The translations under genes and the position numbers were made by a program. Below, piece by piece: positions 16,182 to 28,220 of a stretch of DNA of 64,000 nucleotides (its first letter is position 1; every line of letters starts with the position of its first letter). A model generated the notes under the pieces. The model was not told where the DNA came from and ran no database searches. It saw only the letters and a program-made list of their open reading frames with translations. The stretch is from positions 1,406,245-1,470,244 of the forward strand of contig NC_089320.1 of the NCBI RefSeq assembly GCF_036669915.1, in the 5' to 3' direction. This stretch comes from Pocillopora verrucosa. Taxonomy: Eukaryota > Cnidaria > Anthozoa > Scleractinia > Pocilloporidae.

Positions 16182-17697
16182 TCATGCCTCCATTTCAAGT
16201 GGTTGATTTCCTTCATGCTCGTTTTCAACGGCAGGGCGTGTCTCGCCTTGAAACTAAAACAGATCAAATTTAAAGAGTATCATGAATCTTGCACAGCATC
16301 TAATAACTATTGTGCAGTCCACGTAACTAGGATTCCAAAGTTGATGTGCCTTTTCATTATTTTTTCAAGGCAACCATTTGCGAAAATTTAAATAATATTT
16401 TGTTCAAAGGTGAAAATTATGTACTAATTAAGAATAAACTTACAGTTGAAAGCTCCAGGTCCAACTCTCTCGCTTGAAAAATGATATCTCGGCTCTCGTT
16501 CATTAGTGTTGCCTCCACTGTCATGAAAGACGCATTACTCTTGGGCAAGGTAAAAACAAAATTCTCCCCAAGTTTCATTTCTTCGATTTTACGTCTGTCG
16601 ACCTAGAAAGAACACATCAAAGGGTTGGTCTGTAATGCAATTACCGTATTTGCGCGAAAAAGCGACCCCGCTCTAATCAGCGCCCTCTCTCCAAAAAGAG
16701 CTCACCCCCTGGGCCATGATATCAACGAGGCGCCCCTCCCCCTCCTTCCTCACTTTCTTTATTAGTGGAGATAGGGAGAAAACCAGAATCAGTAAAAACA
16801 GTGGAATCAGTGCAGGTTGATGGTTCCTAATAAGCACCCTCCTTCCAAGGGGTACCTCTCTTATATTAGCTGAAATTTTAAAAAAAGTGCCCCGGCGCTT
16901 GACCGAGGAAATACTGTATTATCACAATCTTTTAGGCTTTTCAAATTTACCAGCTCTTAGTTACCCACTCTGATGATCATGAGTTATCGGAGATCACTAA
17001 GGACATTCACAAAAAAAAAACAAAAAAAAAAAAACAATGAATCTAAAACAAAATTGTACGTACAAAGCTTTTACCTTCTTTTCAGCTTGGAAATCTCCCA
17101 TGATTAATTGTGCAAGAAGCCTGGTACCCTCACTTTTCCTCCAACGAAAACTATCTGTGTATACAGACCGTACGTTGACCATACCTTGATCAAGCTGCTT
17201 CTAATTAGAAAAAAAATTCTAATTATTGCTTAGTTGATGAATGCAGTGATTAAATAAATGCTTTATTGAGATGTAACAGTTTAAGAAAGTGGAAACACCG
17301 TCTCCAATTTTCATCTCAGGTGTTTAAAGGCTTTCCCCTGAGATGCACCAAAAAGAACAAAAAATAAAGAAAATTTCATTTCCCATGCATCTCCCAACTC
17401 CCTTCCTTTCTGCTCCCCTCCCCTCCCCAACCTCTTTACATCATCCCTCCGGCGGGTCACCCTGATCATAAATTATACTTACATGCATGTCCAATAATTG
17501 TGTAAACCCACAGTCCTCACCTGTATTATATCTAACTGCCCAGAATCTTCCAAGGCTTTTGTGATAGACAAAACCAGTTGTTTAAGTGACCCTGTACCGC
17601 CATTTGTGGCTGGCCGTGCGTAGCTAAACACATGTATTTTGTAATATTCGTCTTCAGTACATGACTGCTGGGTTCGCAAAGGAATTTCATCTGACAT
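16182..17697 (-). CDS. A1: small protein of an unrecognised four-exon family, divergent partner of B1
   Basis: Exons on the minus strand: 17697-17521, 17200-17075, 16602-16444, 16253-16182. All introns are phase 0 and GT-AG, giving 177 residues. The start MSDEIPLR is conserved in A2 and A3. Features in order: EYYKIHVFSY strand near 17-26; SFRWRKSEG in exon 2; RRKIEEMKLGENFVFTLPKS at the start of exon 3, then an alternating hydrophobic stretch DIIFQARELDLELS; an acidic tail with ETRPAVENEHEG. No signal peptide or membrane segment, so it is probably an intracellular beta-rich protein. I do not recognise the family. Four paralogues with identical intron phases support it as a real gene. A MITE sits in intron 2 here but not in A2. 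Confidence 0.85.
16645..16920. repeat. MITE-like element in A1 intron 2
   Basis: An element of about 275 bp begins TACCGTATTTGCGCG and ends GGAAATACTGTA, short inverted ends, with a GC-rich interior (GCGCCC, CCCCCTCC) unlike its surroundings. The matching intron of A2 (28678-28865) is short and lacks it, so it inserted after the duplication or was lost from unit 2. Confidence 0.65.
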
Positions 17698-17762
17698 GTT
17701 GGATCCTTGCCAATTGTATTTACTGATAGACGGTGTAACTGATGTTATTTCCTTGCTAGCTT
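17698..17762 (-). other. A1 5' UTR part of exon 1 with conserved acceptor
   Basis: Upstream of the A1 start codon the minus strand shows a strong acceptor, TTTCTTCCCATACGACAG|AAGCTAG. A2 has the same arrangement ending at 29548 (CATAGAACAG|AAGCTAG), and A4 has TTCCTCCAACAG|GAAAATG ending at 54143. So the A genes have an intron in the 5' UTR. Confidence 0.6.
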
Positions 17763-18273
17763 CTGTCGTATGGGAAGAAACAAAGTGTGTGAGGTGTGTT
17801 TAAGTGTAATATGATCGAAGAAGCTATTTATGGATAATTACGCGTGCATGGTGCACGAGATAACTCGTGGATCCGCATGCCATATGATCAGAAAGATTTT
17901 ACCCTCTAAAATCGAGATACCAGAACTGAATTTACAGTACAGATCATGTGAACAATATGTGCCAGGCGATATCTGAGCATGGCACGAAATAACCAACATA
18001 CTGCAATACTCTCACCAACTAAAGTATACGAAAGGAACCTGATTTGTTCTTTTATAGCTAACAGTTCTATGTAGAATTTTTGTCGTTCTCGTTTTCTTGT
18101 TTGTTTGTTTTTTTTGTTTGCTTGTCTTTGTCTTTTAGTTTTTGTTTTTTGTTTTCATCCATGACTGGAAATGTAAGTTGGCCAATGCACGAGCCATTTG
18201 ATGGAGGGAAAAAGGAAAACTCTTCTTTTTCCTCCATCAAATGAAATAGGCGTTTTATCTCGTGTTTAAGTTT

Positions 18274-18905
18274 AAATCAAGACAAAGTTTTAGTTTGGGT
18301 CAAATTTGTCACGACACCGAGACAAGAACTTCCCTGAATTATAAATTGCCACAATAGATTTGAAATTATCTCGCTTCGTACCGAGACAAACACACACAAC
18401 TGTCTCTACAAATCAGAACGTACGTGAAATTTCGAAATTTCGTGAATTACTTCCGGAAGAAAGGAAGAAATTACCATTTTATTTCGCCTGTCTGAGCGTA
18501 AATCGAGACAACGTTTTAGTTTGTGTCATATTCGTCACGACACCGAGGCAAAAACTTCCCTGAATTATAAATCACCACAGTAGATTTAAAATAATCTTCC
18601 TTCGCACCGAGATAAGTACACACAACTGTCTCTACAAATCAGACCGTACGTGAGATTTCGAAATTTCGAAAATTACCTCCGGAAGAAGGGAAGAAATTAC
18701 CGTTTTATTTCGTGTGTCTGAGAGTAAATTGAGACAACGTTTTAGTTTGTGTCATATTCGTCACGACACCGAGGCAAGAACTTCCCTGAATTAAAAATCG
18801 GCACAGTAGATTTAAAGTAATCTTGCATCGTACCAATATAAGCACACACAACTGTTTCCCTATAAATCAGAACGTAGGTGGAATTTCGAAATTTCGGCGC
18901 TTGCT
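18274..18905. repeat. Imperfect tandem repeat, about 227-bp period, three copies
   Basis: Units start near 18274, 18501 and 18726 with AAATCRAGACAA-like sequence. Each contains CACGACACCGAGRCAAGAACT, ACACACAACTGTCTC and AATTTCGAAATTTCG. A single diverged unit can be traced in unit 2 near 30.03-30.20 kb (CACAGTACCGAGGCAAAACT). It lies in the 5' intron of A1, between A1 and B1. Confidence 0.75.
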
Positions 18906-19034
18906 TAGAGCAAATTTTGGCTTGAATTGACACGGTGCGTGATCAAGTCGGTGGTGGCTTTGTCGGTATGTAAATTAAGCATCCACTCGTCATCTACAAC
19001 TGTTGATGATATTTTACAAAAACGTGTAAGTTAC

Positions 19035-19316
19035 CTTTGACGTCTGATATTTAAAACACGATTCGAATTGTACTCTTATTAGTCTGGCCAGGCAATACAT
19101 AAGCAGTTCATTATCTTGATCATGGGTAAATGACTGTCCTTTTTCTGTCGCTCTGAACACACTAAACAGGTCCCACACATGTAATGAAAATTTGTGTTCA
19201 CCCTTTCTGACGGACAGCGCTGCGTGACTGTAGCCACCTGCAAGGAATATTGAATTCACAAAGATTATTTCGGAGGGAATCTCAGCAGAAAACAATCCCT
19301 CCTCGAACTGAAGCAC
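19035..19316 (-). other. Possible non-coding first exon of A1
   Basis: The minus strand ends here with GACGTCAAAG|GTAACT. The homologous site in unit 2 is GGCGTCAAAG|GTAAAT (exon side from 31015). The donor is kept in both units while the 100-codon open stretch upstream of it is not, and joining it to the A1 acceptor at 17762 reaches a stop at once. I therefore read it as a 5' UTR exon. Its upstream end is not known. Confidence 0.4.
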
Positions 19317-20320
19317 TATCGCATTATTTGTGTTTAATGTAACTTGCTATTGCTTACAAGTTTTCTTGGTCTAATTTTGTAGCTTACGTAGGTTACTATG
19401 GCTTACCATTTCTGATCATAATATGCGCAAAGATCGATGGCGATGGAGTCTTTCTTAGAAGGCAAACATTGCCCGAAAGGAAACAATAGATATACTCAGT
19501 TACTTACCGGAATGAACTTCTGTCAGAGATAAAGGGTGCTCCGTCCTCAGTCGCAGAGGTCTCTTTTCTTTCCACTAATGCGTGATGTTATTTATTTATT
19601 ATGTTCCGCGAGCCTTTAAAGTGCTCGTCTTTGCTCTAACTCTCAAAGCAAGATGCATTAAGTTCGGCTATGTGGCTCCTTATATGGGCGAGCTCAGTTG
19701 TACCTTGTACTTTAGAGGAGTGAAATAGGCTGAACCTTGTACCTTCCATAAGCTTTCCTACACCTGTTAGACGATTTTCACCAACAGCATCTGTACAGGG
19801 TAATTCCCAGTTTTAGTTTCGGTCGTATGAAAATAGCTTCCAGCCCCGAAATTTAGCCTTTTTTTTTACTTTTCTTTGCTTATAAATGATCTGAAAAAAC
19901 CCAGTCCTTGTAGGGTTGTCATCTTTCTTCATCATTTACTTAAAGCTAAAATATGTTTAATTAGCGTTTCTAGCGTTACTCTGATAAAAATGTGCAACGC
20001 TGCACTATAAATTTGAAGGGAAAAAAACCCCTCATTGTTGATTGACAGTTTATCTTATTCTTCCATAGCATGACGTATTTAAATTTTGCTCAACCAGGTG
20101 GCACGAGATCAGATCAAAAAAAAAAGGAAAACAAAACTGAAAATGGGGTTTTCTATGCTGATATATGTTTTAAAGTGTCTTAATTTTGCTCTTCACCTAC
20201 GTAGTTGACATGCAAACCGAGCGCAGAGTAAGCTCTGAAACGTTACGTTCCTGGCGACGAAAAAAACGCTGATGGGGTTGTTTTGGTAGATATGCTTCGT
20301 TGCAACATATTTACACGTTA

Positions 20321-20330
20321 GGGGAACCCC
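20321..20330 (+). promoter_or_regulatory. NF-kappaB consensus site upstream of B1
   Basis: GGGGAACCCC matches GGGRNNYYCC exactly. It lies 138 bp upstream of the B1 start codon, at the same relative place as the site at 32398 in unit 2. Confidence 0.55.
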
Positions 20331-20467
20331 CCTCGGCCGTGGCCTCTTGAAATAAACCGAAAATGAAATTCTGCAGGTGTCAGCAAAATTTTAGGAACAA
20401 GAGTAGAACCAAATGTCCATCGCATCACAACTTGACGACACGCATCAGAAAACTACCGATAGCAAGA

Positions 20468-23400
20468 ATGCATCCAGGTAAGTCAGAATTATGCAAATTA
20501 GGGACAAAATCGGTACATGAATAAATTATTCCCGTGGATCGAGCGGCAAACACCTTAGGTAGAAAAACTAATTTTATTACATTTCATTTACTGCAGCAAG
20601 GCATCCTTTTTCTCCTTTTTTAAATGAATTTTATCGCGGTTTTTAATTAAGCTTGCATTTTCTACATAACATGTTTCTTCATTTTACAATTTATATGACC
20701 TGCACAGTAACAAAACATTAGCAATATAGGAGATTAAAAAAGAGGTTTTATTGTTGTCACGAGCGTGGGACAAAGAAAAAATTCTGAGTTCCCATAAGGA
20801 ATCGAACCTCAGACCTTCAGATTCCTCGCTCCGATGCTCTACCATTGAGCCACAGAGACTCCACGGAGAGCGAGGTCTATTACGAAGCTCGCATGACATG
20901 CGTCCTGCACACTGCGCAATGTTTGTAGATAGATATAAGAGAGAATATAAGAGATGTTCTGCAAAAGGTTGTGAGACATCCATACTCTATTTCTTAAGAT
21001 GATCTTTCTTGTGATAGTGGTTAACGAAGTTTTTGCAAACCATGTCTACTCGGATAAAACATTTTTCATGTCACATTTAGTTTTATCATTTTGTCACTCT
21101 TAACTTAGGCTTGGGTTATGATTAAGGAGAGTTATTGAAATGAAAGCGACATGCTATGCTCTCTATCATAAGCAGATAAGAGTTTCATATCATCAAATTT
21201 GACTTTTTGCAGCCAATGCATTTACACAGCATGTCTTGCATCATTCTTTTCGCATCCTTAAGACCGATAACGCAGTGTCACGTGCAGCTTCGAGACTGTA
21301 ACATCAACTTTGATCCCATTTTATGTAATTCTGAATTACCTCCATAAAGACGTCAGAGTTATAGTATACTAGGGCTTAATTCATTCACAATTATATTTTC
21401 ATCACATGTGTATTATTATTATTATTATTATATCATTACTTGGTTTTTTGTTTTCCTTTTTTTTTCGGAAACCGAGAGGAGAGGGTGTGTACAGGTTACT
21501 TTGGGCCAATTGAGAAAAGTAGATAAATAGCTAAACAAATAGAAAATTCCCCCCTAAAGAAACATCAGATTAAAAGATTGTTGAAAGTGTCATTATCATA
21601 AATCCTTTTTCACTTTTTCTCGAGTAAATGCAAATTCACTAAATTCATCTTCCCACAATAGGAGCAAGATTCCCCAACCGTGCCTTCCTTTGTCTTGTCA
21701 GCGGTTGCTACATAGTCCAGAAAATGGGGCTTTTCCTCCTCAGCCGATTTTGCTCGCACACTGTTGTTTGATGCCAGAGGGAAACCCCTGGGACATCTCA
21801 GTCAAATGCCGACCACATTCTAATCAATGCGAGAGGGGAGAAAAACTGGCAAAATGTCATGGAGGTCTACCCCAATGCCAAGGTACAGAGAAAACACAAC
21901 GATATAGAGTTGACGTTGCCTGTCTTAACGGAAAATCTTGAGGTTGCTGCTTTTGGAGTTCCACGAAAAATGACCAGAAACGACTGCAAATGACGATCTT
22001 TGGAAAAGATCCCAAACAGGGCTGCAACTGGAAGATTCGGGTTTACTTGATTAATGATTCAAAAAAGGCATCAAGGTAAAAAAAAAAAACATATCACTAT
22101 AATTTGAGGATAAAAGTATGATGATTTAAGATAACATTGAAATAAGAGGAAAACTCGGATTGCAGTCAACAAGAAGGCTCAATGAAAACGTTAGCCGGTT
22201 ATAATCCAAGAACTCAGCAGAGAAGGAGTCAGCTTCTAAACTGATGTAAGACGGTACAAATTACAAATGGCGCTCCTCTGGAGCTATTTTTTTTCTAATA
22301 ACTGAAGATCAGATTCTTTCTCTAATTCACTGTTTATTTCATGACGAACCGTCTGTGGACTGTGTTGCAACAATAAAAGCATTACATTATTTTTGTTTAT
22401 CTACATTATTTTTGTATATTTTGTTTTTGGTCGGTTTATTTTTTTTTTTCGCCTTTTAATTTATTGTATTCATTGACGACAGGTTATTTGCGAGAAAGAA
22501 GCAGAAAAAGGAGGAAACAGACTGCTGACAACTATCGCAGGCCTATTTGTGTCCAACAGCAAGGAAAACATCAGAATTGAGTTTACTGATTTAGATCCAG
22601 GATGGCAAATGAAAGGTGGCAACGTGAAGGTGAACGACATCTCTGATTGTACAGATGAGTTACAGCTGCTCGACAATAAGTAAAGAACTTTTCGAATAAA
22701 AGATCATTATAGAGAGTAGGTCATATCGAGGAGAAACAATAAATTGAAGTCGCATGTTACACAAAAAATGGTACCAAAGCTAAGCAGACAATCGTCACTG
22801 CACTAACTGAATAATTCCAGATTACGTTTTCTGTACCATGTAGATTTGGGACAACTTAACAGCAATTCAATTGTAAGCTAGAGGAATGATGTGGTCCGTT
22901 TGTACGTCTCTATAGATAATAGATATAGGAGATGCGTGGAATTCGCCTGAAGACTCACACTTCCCTCTCTGTTTTTGAAGTAAGTCACGTGATCAAACCA
23001 AGCAGCAGTTCTTTTGCCGAATAACAGTTTCACATGACGATGACAGCGCTCATACCGGATGGTGGCATTTTTTCGAGAAGGTAAACCAACAGCAGCTTAT
23101 TGAAAAAAAATAACAAGAACATGACTAATGACAATTATGACAATAAAAAAGTAATGATACTTATAATGGTAATCATACTAATTGTAAAAAGAACTGAGAA
23201 TTAAAATAGAAAAAATTAAAAACTACGGGAAATATTATTCTTGAACAAAAAAAAGAACAAAAGCTTTTATGTAGACTACTATGCAGCGTATATCAAATTC
23301 AACGATAACTGTTCTTGACTAGTTCAGGCTCTAAATTCAGGCTCCCCAGGTTCACAAATTGGAAGTTGAAATTTGGGTTCAAATTGTATCGAATAACCTC

Positions 23401-24784
23401 AAAACTCGGCTCTTTTCTTAGGACAAGAGGCGGAGGGGACCAATGGCCGCTAAGGAAACGTAAGAATGCTCCGTATTGCAAACCTCCACGCGGCGTAATA
23501 TATGTGTAGTCAACAGAGCGAGGGAGGAAAAACTGATATGATATTTGTAACATGTAAACCTTCACTGGTTAAGTATAATTGCATTTAATCTGCAATCCTA
23601 GACAATTTATCATATCAACTTCCTGTTGTTCATCCTCAGCTTGTACGTTACGGACATCTCTTTTGTTTTACTTTCATAGTTGTAGAGTTAAGCACGTATG
23701 AGTTGCTTGTTTTAAGATTTACGGTGGTGAAATTAGCGTGATAATTGATTGATACTAAAAGTTAGTAACAGGAATAATAATAATGCTATTTTTGATATAA
23801 ATAATCATACACATAATGTTTGACGATATTTTATAATCTTATCTTAAATGCTATAGGCTTCGAGAGGTTGAGCAAAGGAGATCAGTTTTCCTATCATGAA
23901 CATGCCAAAGTTGATCAAAAGAATTTCAATTTTTCCTATCATGACCAGCCAAGAATATACAGCTGAAACACATTTTGTGCTGCGTGGGCCCCAGACTAAA
24001 TCGAGGCTCCAGAGGTGAATGGTAAGAGATGAATCTTAACCACGTATCTTGTAGACTTCTTTCACTCTCTGACCGGTCTCGTTTGATTACCGCAAACTAC
24101 GTCAGTTGAGGGTCACTGATGAAACTTTACACGTTGGACTGTTTATGTAAGAATTCATTCATTTTTTATTCATGGCGTTCTTCTACGCTTGTTTACTATC
24201 CTACACGATCATGATATTTGATACAGCACTATTCACAAGATTGGTATCGAATAGTTCCTCAATATGACTCGCACAGCTTTGTGTGCGCTTATATTGTAGA
24301 ACATCATTAAAAAAAAAAAAATCCCCCGTGCGCGATGGCACCAGCAGGGTCAGAAAAAAGCCACGCAAGCGTTCGGATTAAGTACAGAAAGAAAAGAAGA
24401 TACAGAAAGAGCGGCACTCAAATCATAAAATGTTTATTCACTAAATTTATTTGGTCGCACTGGACGAAAAAATACTTATTTGTTTCATCCCCTAAGTCAA
24501 CAAGGAAAAATTATTTACATTGTTTGAACGGTTAGGCACAGTTTGTGTTTAATTGAAGGAGTTGGTCATAGACCAAATACAAATAAGTTATTAACATTTC
24601 CCGTTGAGTGTTTGCCGTGTGATGCTATCAGTGTACGGACAAGAAATAAACAAACTTTATTCCTACTGAATATGTGATTCCCGCAAACCCTAACCTTGAA
24701 CTTACCTCTTTTTCACAGGATCCAGTGCCACTGACTGATTTCTTAAAAGAACTTGGAGAGTTTATCGACATAAAACTCTTTTAG
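20468..24784 (+). pseudogene. B1: broken ZU5-tail/UPA gene
   Basis: All six exons of the B family can be placed by comparison with B2: micro-exon 20468-20477, exon 2 21662-22075, exon 3 22483-22629, exon 4 22916-23080, exon 5 about 23422-23492, exon 6 24719-24784. Exon 3 is fully open (VSNSKENIRIEFTDLDPGW). Exon 2 has single-base length changes relative to B2 near 21727, 21840, 21970 and 22070. Exon 4 lacks two bases near 22970 and one near 22992. Exon 5 has an in-frame TAA and its donor reads GC instead of GT. Exon 6 is still open as DPVPLTDFLKELGEF. With this many independent lesions B1 is most likely a host pseudogene. Assembly indels in homopolymers could explain some of them but not all. 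Confidence 0.8.
20758..20885 (-). repeat. tRNA-derived SINE in B1 intron 1
   Basis: On the minus strand an A box TGGCTCAATGGTAGAGCATC (20833-20852) is followed by a B box GGTTCGATTCC (20798-20808), spaced as in a tRNA. The sequence does not fold as a complete tRNA and is flanked by unrelated sequence. B2 intron 1 lacks it, so it is specific to unit 1. Confidence 0.65.
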
Positions 24785-27700
24785 ACAAAGTTGCTTGATG
24801 CTAGGTGTATTCGGTTTTCGTAGGTCTTGCGCCGTTGGTGACTCTTTTAATTTTAAACTAGAAACTGTTGAAGTTTTACCTCGAGCTTTCTTGGGGGATT
24901 AGCAACTAATAGACGATTTTACATGCGAGACCGTAGTAACTAGTGTGAGTAGCTGGTGGTTTTGTTTAGGAGCACTCAAGCAAGTTGCAAGTCCGTACGG
25001 GGAATGGAAAACAACAAACAAACAAATAAACGATAGAAAAGGAATTAAAGGTCTGCTGTGCTGGTTAAACAAATGCAACACCGTGCGCAGCTCAAACCAA
25101 CATTTACGACCGCCTTCACAATATTAAACACTGAAGTAGTGGGATACTATGCTATTTGCATCTACTTATTAATAGGGCAGAACAGCGCTTGTCAATGTAA
25201 GGACTTGCTGAAGAATTAACATTAAACAAGTGATTATATTCATAGTCAACTACCATGAAGCACCAGATTCTCAAGCTAGTCTCACTTCTAATCTCGCGAG
25301 TTAATTACTCTTTAATCGTGCATATTGATTTCGTCGTCTTTTCGGAGTGTGATTTTGTGCTGGCGGCACTTAACAGCAGCCACACATTTTATTATCAGTT
25401 CGATACCTCGATGAGATTTACTTAAATCAGACGCGGTGCTTGTTTAGAGATGGCAAACGCCGAAATGGGAATTATGCCATCAAAGCAAAGTTAAAGCCTT
25501 TTAAATGTATAAAATATGAATATTCAGGTAAGGTTTCAAACTAATATCACAAGCATTCTATATCAGTATGAATAACTTACTGATACTCAACTTAAGTTAA
25601 AAGAAAACTCTTGTACAAAAGATTTTTAACTGCTTTTGCCTTAACCTATGTGATGTACCTATTCTCAACTAACATGGTCCATCGAGGACTTTTTTTTTGT
25701 GCTAGTACCGATTCACATTTCCAACAAAACGATCTATCGCGCTCAATAATTCAACTGATTTGTCCCAAAGTTATTTCAAAATAGATCATAGTTTTCTCTC
25801 AGGAATTCGAGTATCATTTATGTTCTTTTTTTTTTTGTTTTCCTTCCTCTTCTTTTTTGCTTTTGTTTTTTTGTTTATTTTTTTCCTGTGTCATTGTTAT
25901 TCTGTTGCGGCTTCATGGCCTTGTTGTTAAAATACGTAAGTGGTACCTGGAAACATTCAATTACAGCCCAAGCCTAATTCCCTTCAGGTGCCTGCATCTG
26001 TTGTGGCATCAACTTCAGTTTACCAGCGACGATAGATTCACATCCCCCTGTGTTTAAAGTATGTTGTTATATTCCTAGACTTTTACTCAACAAAACGAGC
26101 ACCGTGATTGGTTGATTCTTGGTCACGTGCCCCTGATCAAATTCAAATGAATTCCGACCGTGATAAAATCGCGCAGTTGTTGCCCGCTTGCCGTAAACAA
26201 AAGCACGTGATCAGTGCGTGACTAAATTAAAAATGGCGTGATCTTCAGCGCGTACTCACGATTCACACCACCCACCTTCCCCCATTCATTTTTACCCTTT
26301 AACTCCTAGGAGTGATTTGCATGTAACTTCTCCCTACAATATCTACAATATTCATCCAGCAAACAGGTAATGAGAGTACTCAAATATATCAGGTAGAAGT
26401 TGTTATCTTGATCTAGCATTAAATTCTTGCAACTTATTTACAAGGAAATGTGTAGCAGCTAGAGAGGAGAATTAACAATCAGATCTTGGGATTTAAAAGG
26501 TTAAGTCAACACACCCCAGTGAACAGAATGGGGCTCGGTGATCTATAAATAATCTTTCTTACAGAAATTAATAGAAACACATCCAAACTTTGGCAAAAGG
26601 AATGAGATTGATATTCTTTTAATGGTGCATTTTGTTGAACATACATGTAATAACATTGAATGAATAAGTTACAAGCTCAGTGAAGAACGCAGTTTTCTAA
26701 AATGTTTTCTGTAGCATTAAGTTAATAATCTATTTCAACTAACTGGAAGGCACAGCTCAATGTTGCTAGTCTAAGAATCGATTAAAAAACTCAAACGTAA
26801 ATCCTAAATGTATGTACAATGTTGTTCTTCAGCACTTTTCACTTCATCAGATGAAATGAATAAAAATTCCTTTTGTTAATGCATTTCCTGTGTACAGAGC
26901 ATCTTTTCATTAATAATATGCGCTACCAGCTTTATTTCTGTTCGATTTTTTAATATTCTACTACACAAAAGATGAATGTGTAAAAAGATAGCAACTGTTT
27001 AAGGCAGCCAAATCCTTCTACATGAATTAATCTACCCATGAAGAAATTCCTTTCACTTATAATAAGAAATTGAAAGAATATCCTTTTTCCTGCTCAAAAT
27101 TTCCTACCATGTGCCTTGGTAATTATTTGTTGTAACGAGACCTCATCATAAAAATTTCATTTCTTTGCCAGTCTGTTCTTTAAAGAGTTTGATGCTTCAA
27201 CATCATAAATGAGGTGCTACAATTACATTAAGACTATGGTATATATTGAACACAATTGCCCTGATTTAAATAGCTTTAAATGTGACCAAACGGTCGTACT
27301 GATGTTTTACTGTACATTTTCATCGAATAATGTACCCTTGCAGTTCTTGTCATTATGGTCCTCTTAAAACTCTCAACTGTATATCAAATAGAATAATTTA
27401 AATAACCTTGCCACATTCAATTCAACTTATCCTCAAAAATCCCTAGCAATTTTACCACCAACTTTACCTTTTGCCCCAAATACTCTTGGTACATTCATCG
27501 AGATATTTTAATTTAGAAAATGGAAATCTCCTTTTTTTCCGCTCAAACCGCTTCATCTTCTAAATCCTCACAGCATAAAGAATGAAGTTGGCGAAGATGA
27601 CTTTCTTCTTACAAAATGGTAAGCCCGAGAGAATTTGGAATAGAGATTTTTACCTCCACATGTTTTCTTCCAAAAAGTTAATAAACGAGTTCCTTAAAAA

Positions 27701-28220
27701 CAAGGATGAAACTTTCTTGGCTGATCCCTATAAATTACACGAAACAAATTTTAGAGTGCAAAAGTAAGTAACAAATTTGTTTGGTCGCACTTTGAACTCT
27801 TTTTGGTCAACAAAACAAAACATAAAACTTACCTAAAAACTTGTTTGATTAAACGTAGTTGTTTTGACAGAACACGAAATTTAAAAAAGAATTGAAAAAG
27901 AAAAATTGTCATGTTTGAATGGTCTGGTTTTACAGGAGATTTCTGCGCCTCTTAATTTTTCCCGTGATATTATCAATCATTAATCACAATCTCCATCACG
28001 CAGTGAAGAACGAAAAAACAATCGCAATTTTTTAAAAAAACTACAAAACACACGCGAGCAGATTTTTTAGTCTTTGAAACAATTACTCGTACTTATTTAT
28101 TCCAACTGGCACTCGAAATTATGCGATGACGTTTAGCAATTTAATGTAAATAATGATATCCTTTAAAGACATATTAAAATAACAACTAAGAAAAGATGAA
28201 TCTCCAAATTAAATCCGACA
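24785..28220. other. Space between B1 and A2: duplication edges, no gene
   Basis: B1 3' flank runs to about 25.56 kb and the tRNA-like tail to 26.06 kb. At 26075-26250 lies a stretch with CACGTGACC-type motifs (TTGGTCACGTGCCCC, AAGCACGTGATCAG) that looks like a decayed inverted-repeat element. From 26.27 kb unit 2 begins, repeating the A1 3' flank. I see no coding exon. Confidence 0.55.
26290..26505. repeat. MITE-like element at the left edge of unit 2
   Basis: It begins TTACCCTTTAACTCCTAGG and ends GGGATTTAAAAGGTTAA. It is the counterpart of 14205-14412 and of the same family as 9522-9733. Confidence 0.6.

Larger units (their letters stand above)
14140..26060. repeat. Segmental duplication unit 1 (carries A1 and B1)
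   Basis: This roughly 11.9-kb block is collinear with 26265-41020. Anchors seen in both: the MITE at 14205 and 26290; the tract near 14.5-15.2 and 26.6-27.5 kb; all exons of A1/A2 and B1/B2; the tail at 25.14-25.56 and 40.05-40.50 kb; and the ending with the tRNA-like TGGCC...TAAAATACG at 25.92 and 40.92 kb. In a 118-bp flank sample I counted 10 differences, and in B exon 3 11 differences plus a 3-bp indel over 144 aligned bases. Confidence 0.85.

Noticed and set aside
19014-19316. 100-codon open frame on the minus strand upstream of A1
   Set aside because: The counterpart in unit 2 does not keep an open frame, and splicing it to A1 reaches a stop at once. It fits a non-coding 5' exon better.
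20758-20885. tRNA gene
   Set aside because: A and B boxes are present, but the stem pairings of a full tRNA are not and the element is unit-1 specific. A tRNA-derived SINE is more likely.
23299-23565. Open frames on both strands around B1 exon 5
   Set aside because: These are chance frames overlapping a decayed exon; the matching region in unit 2 does not keep them.
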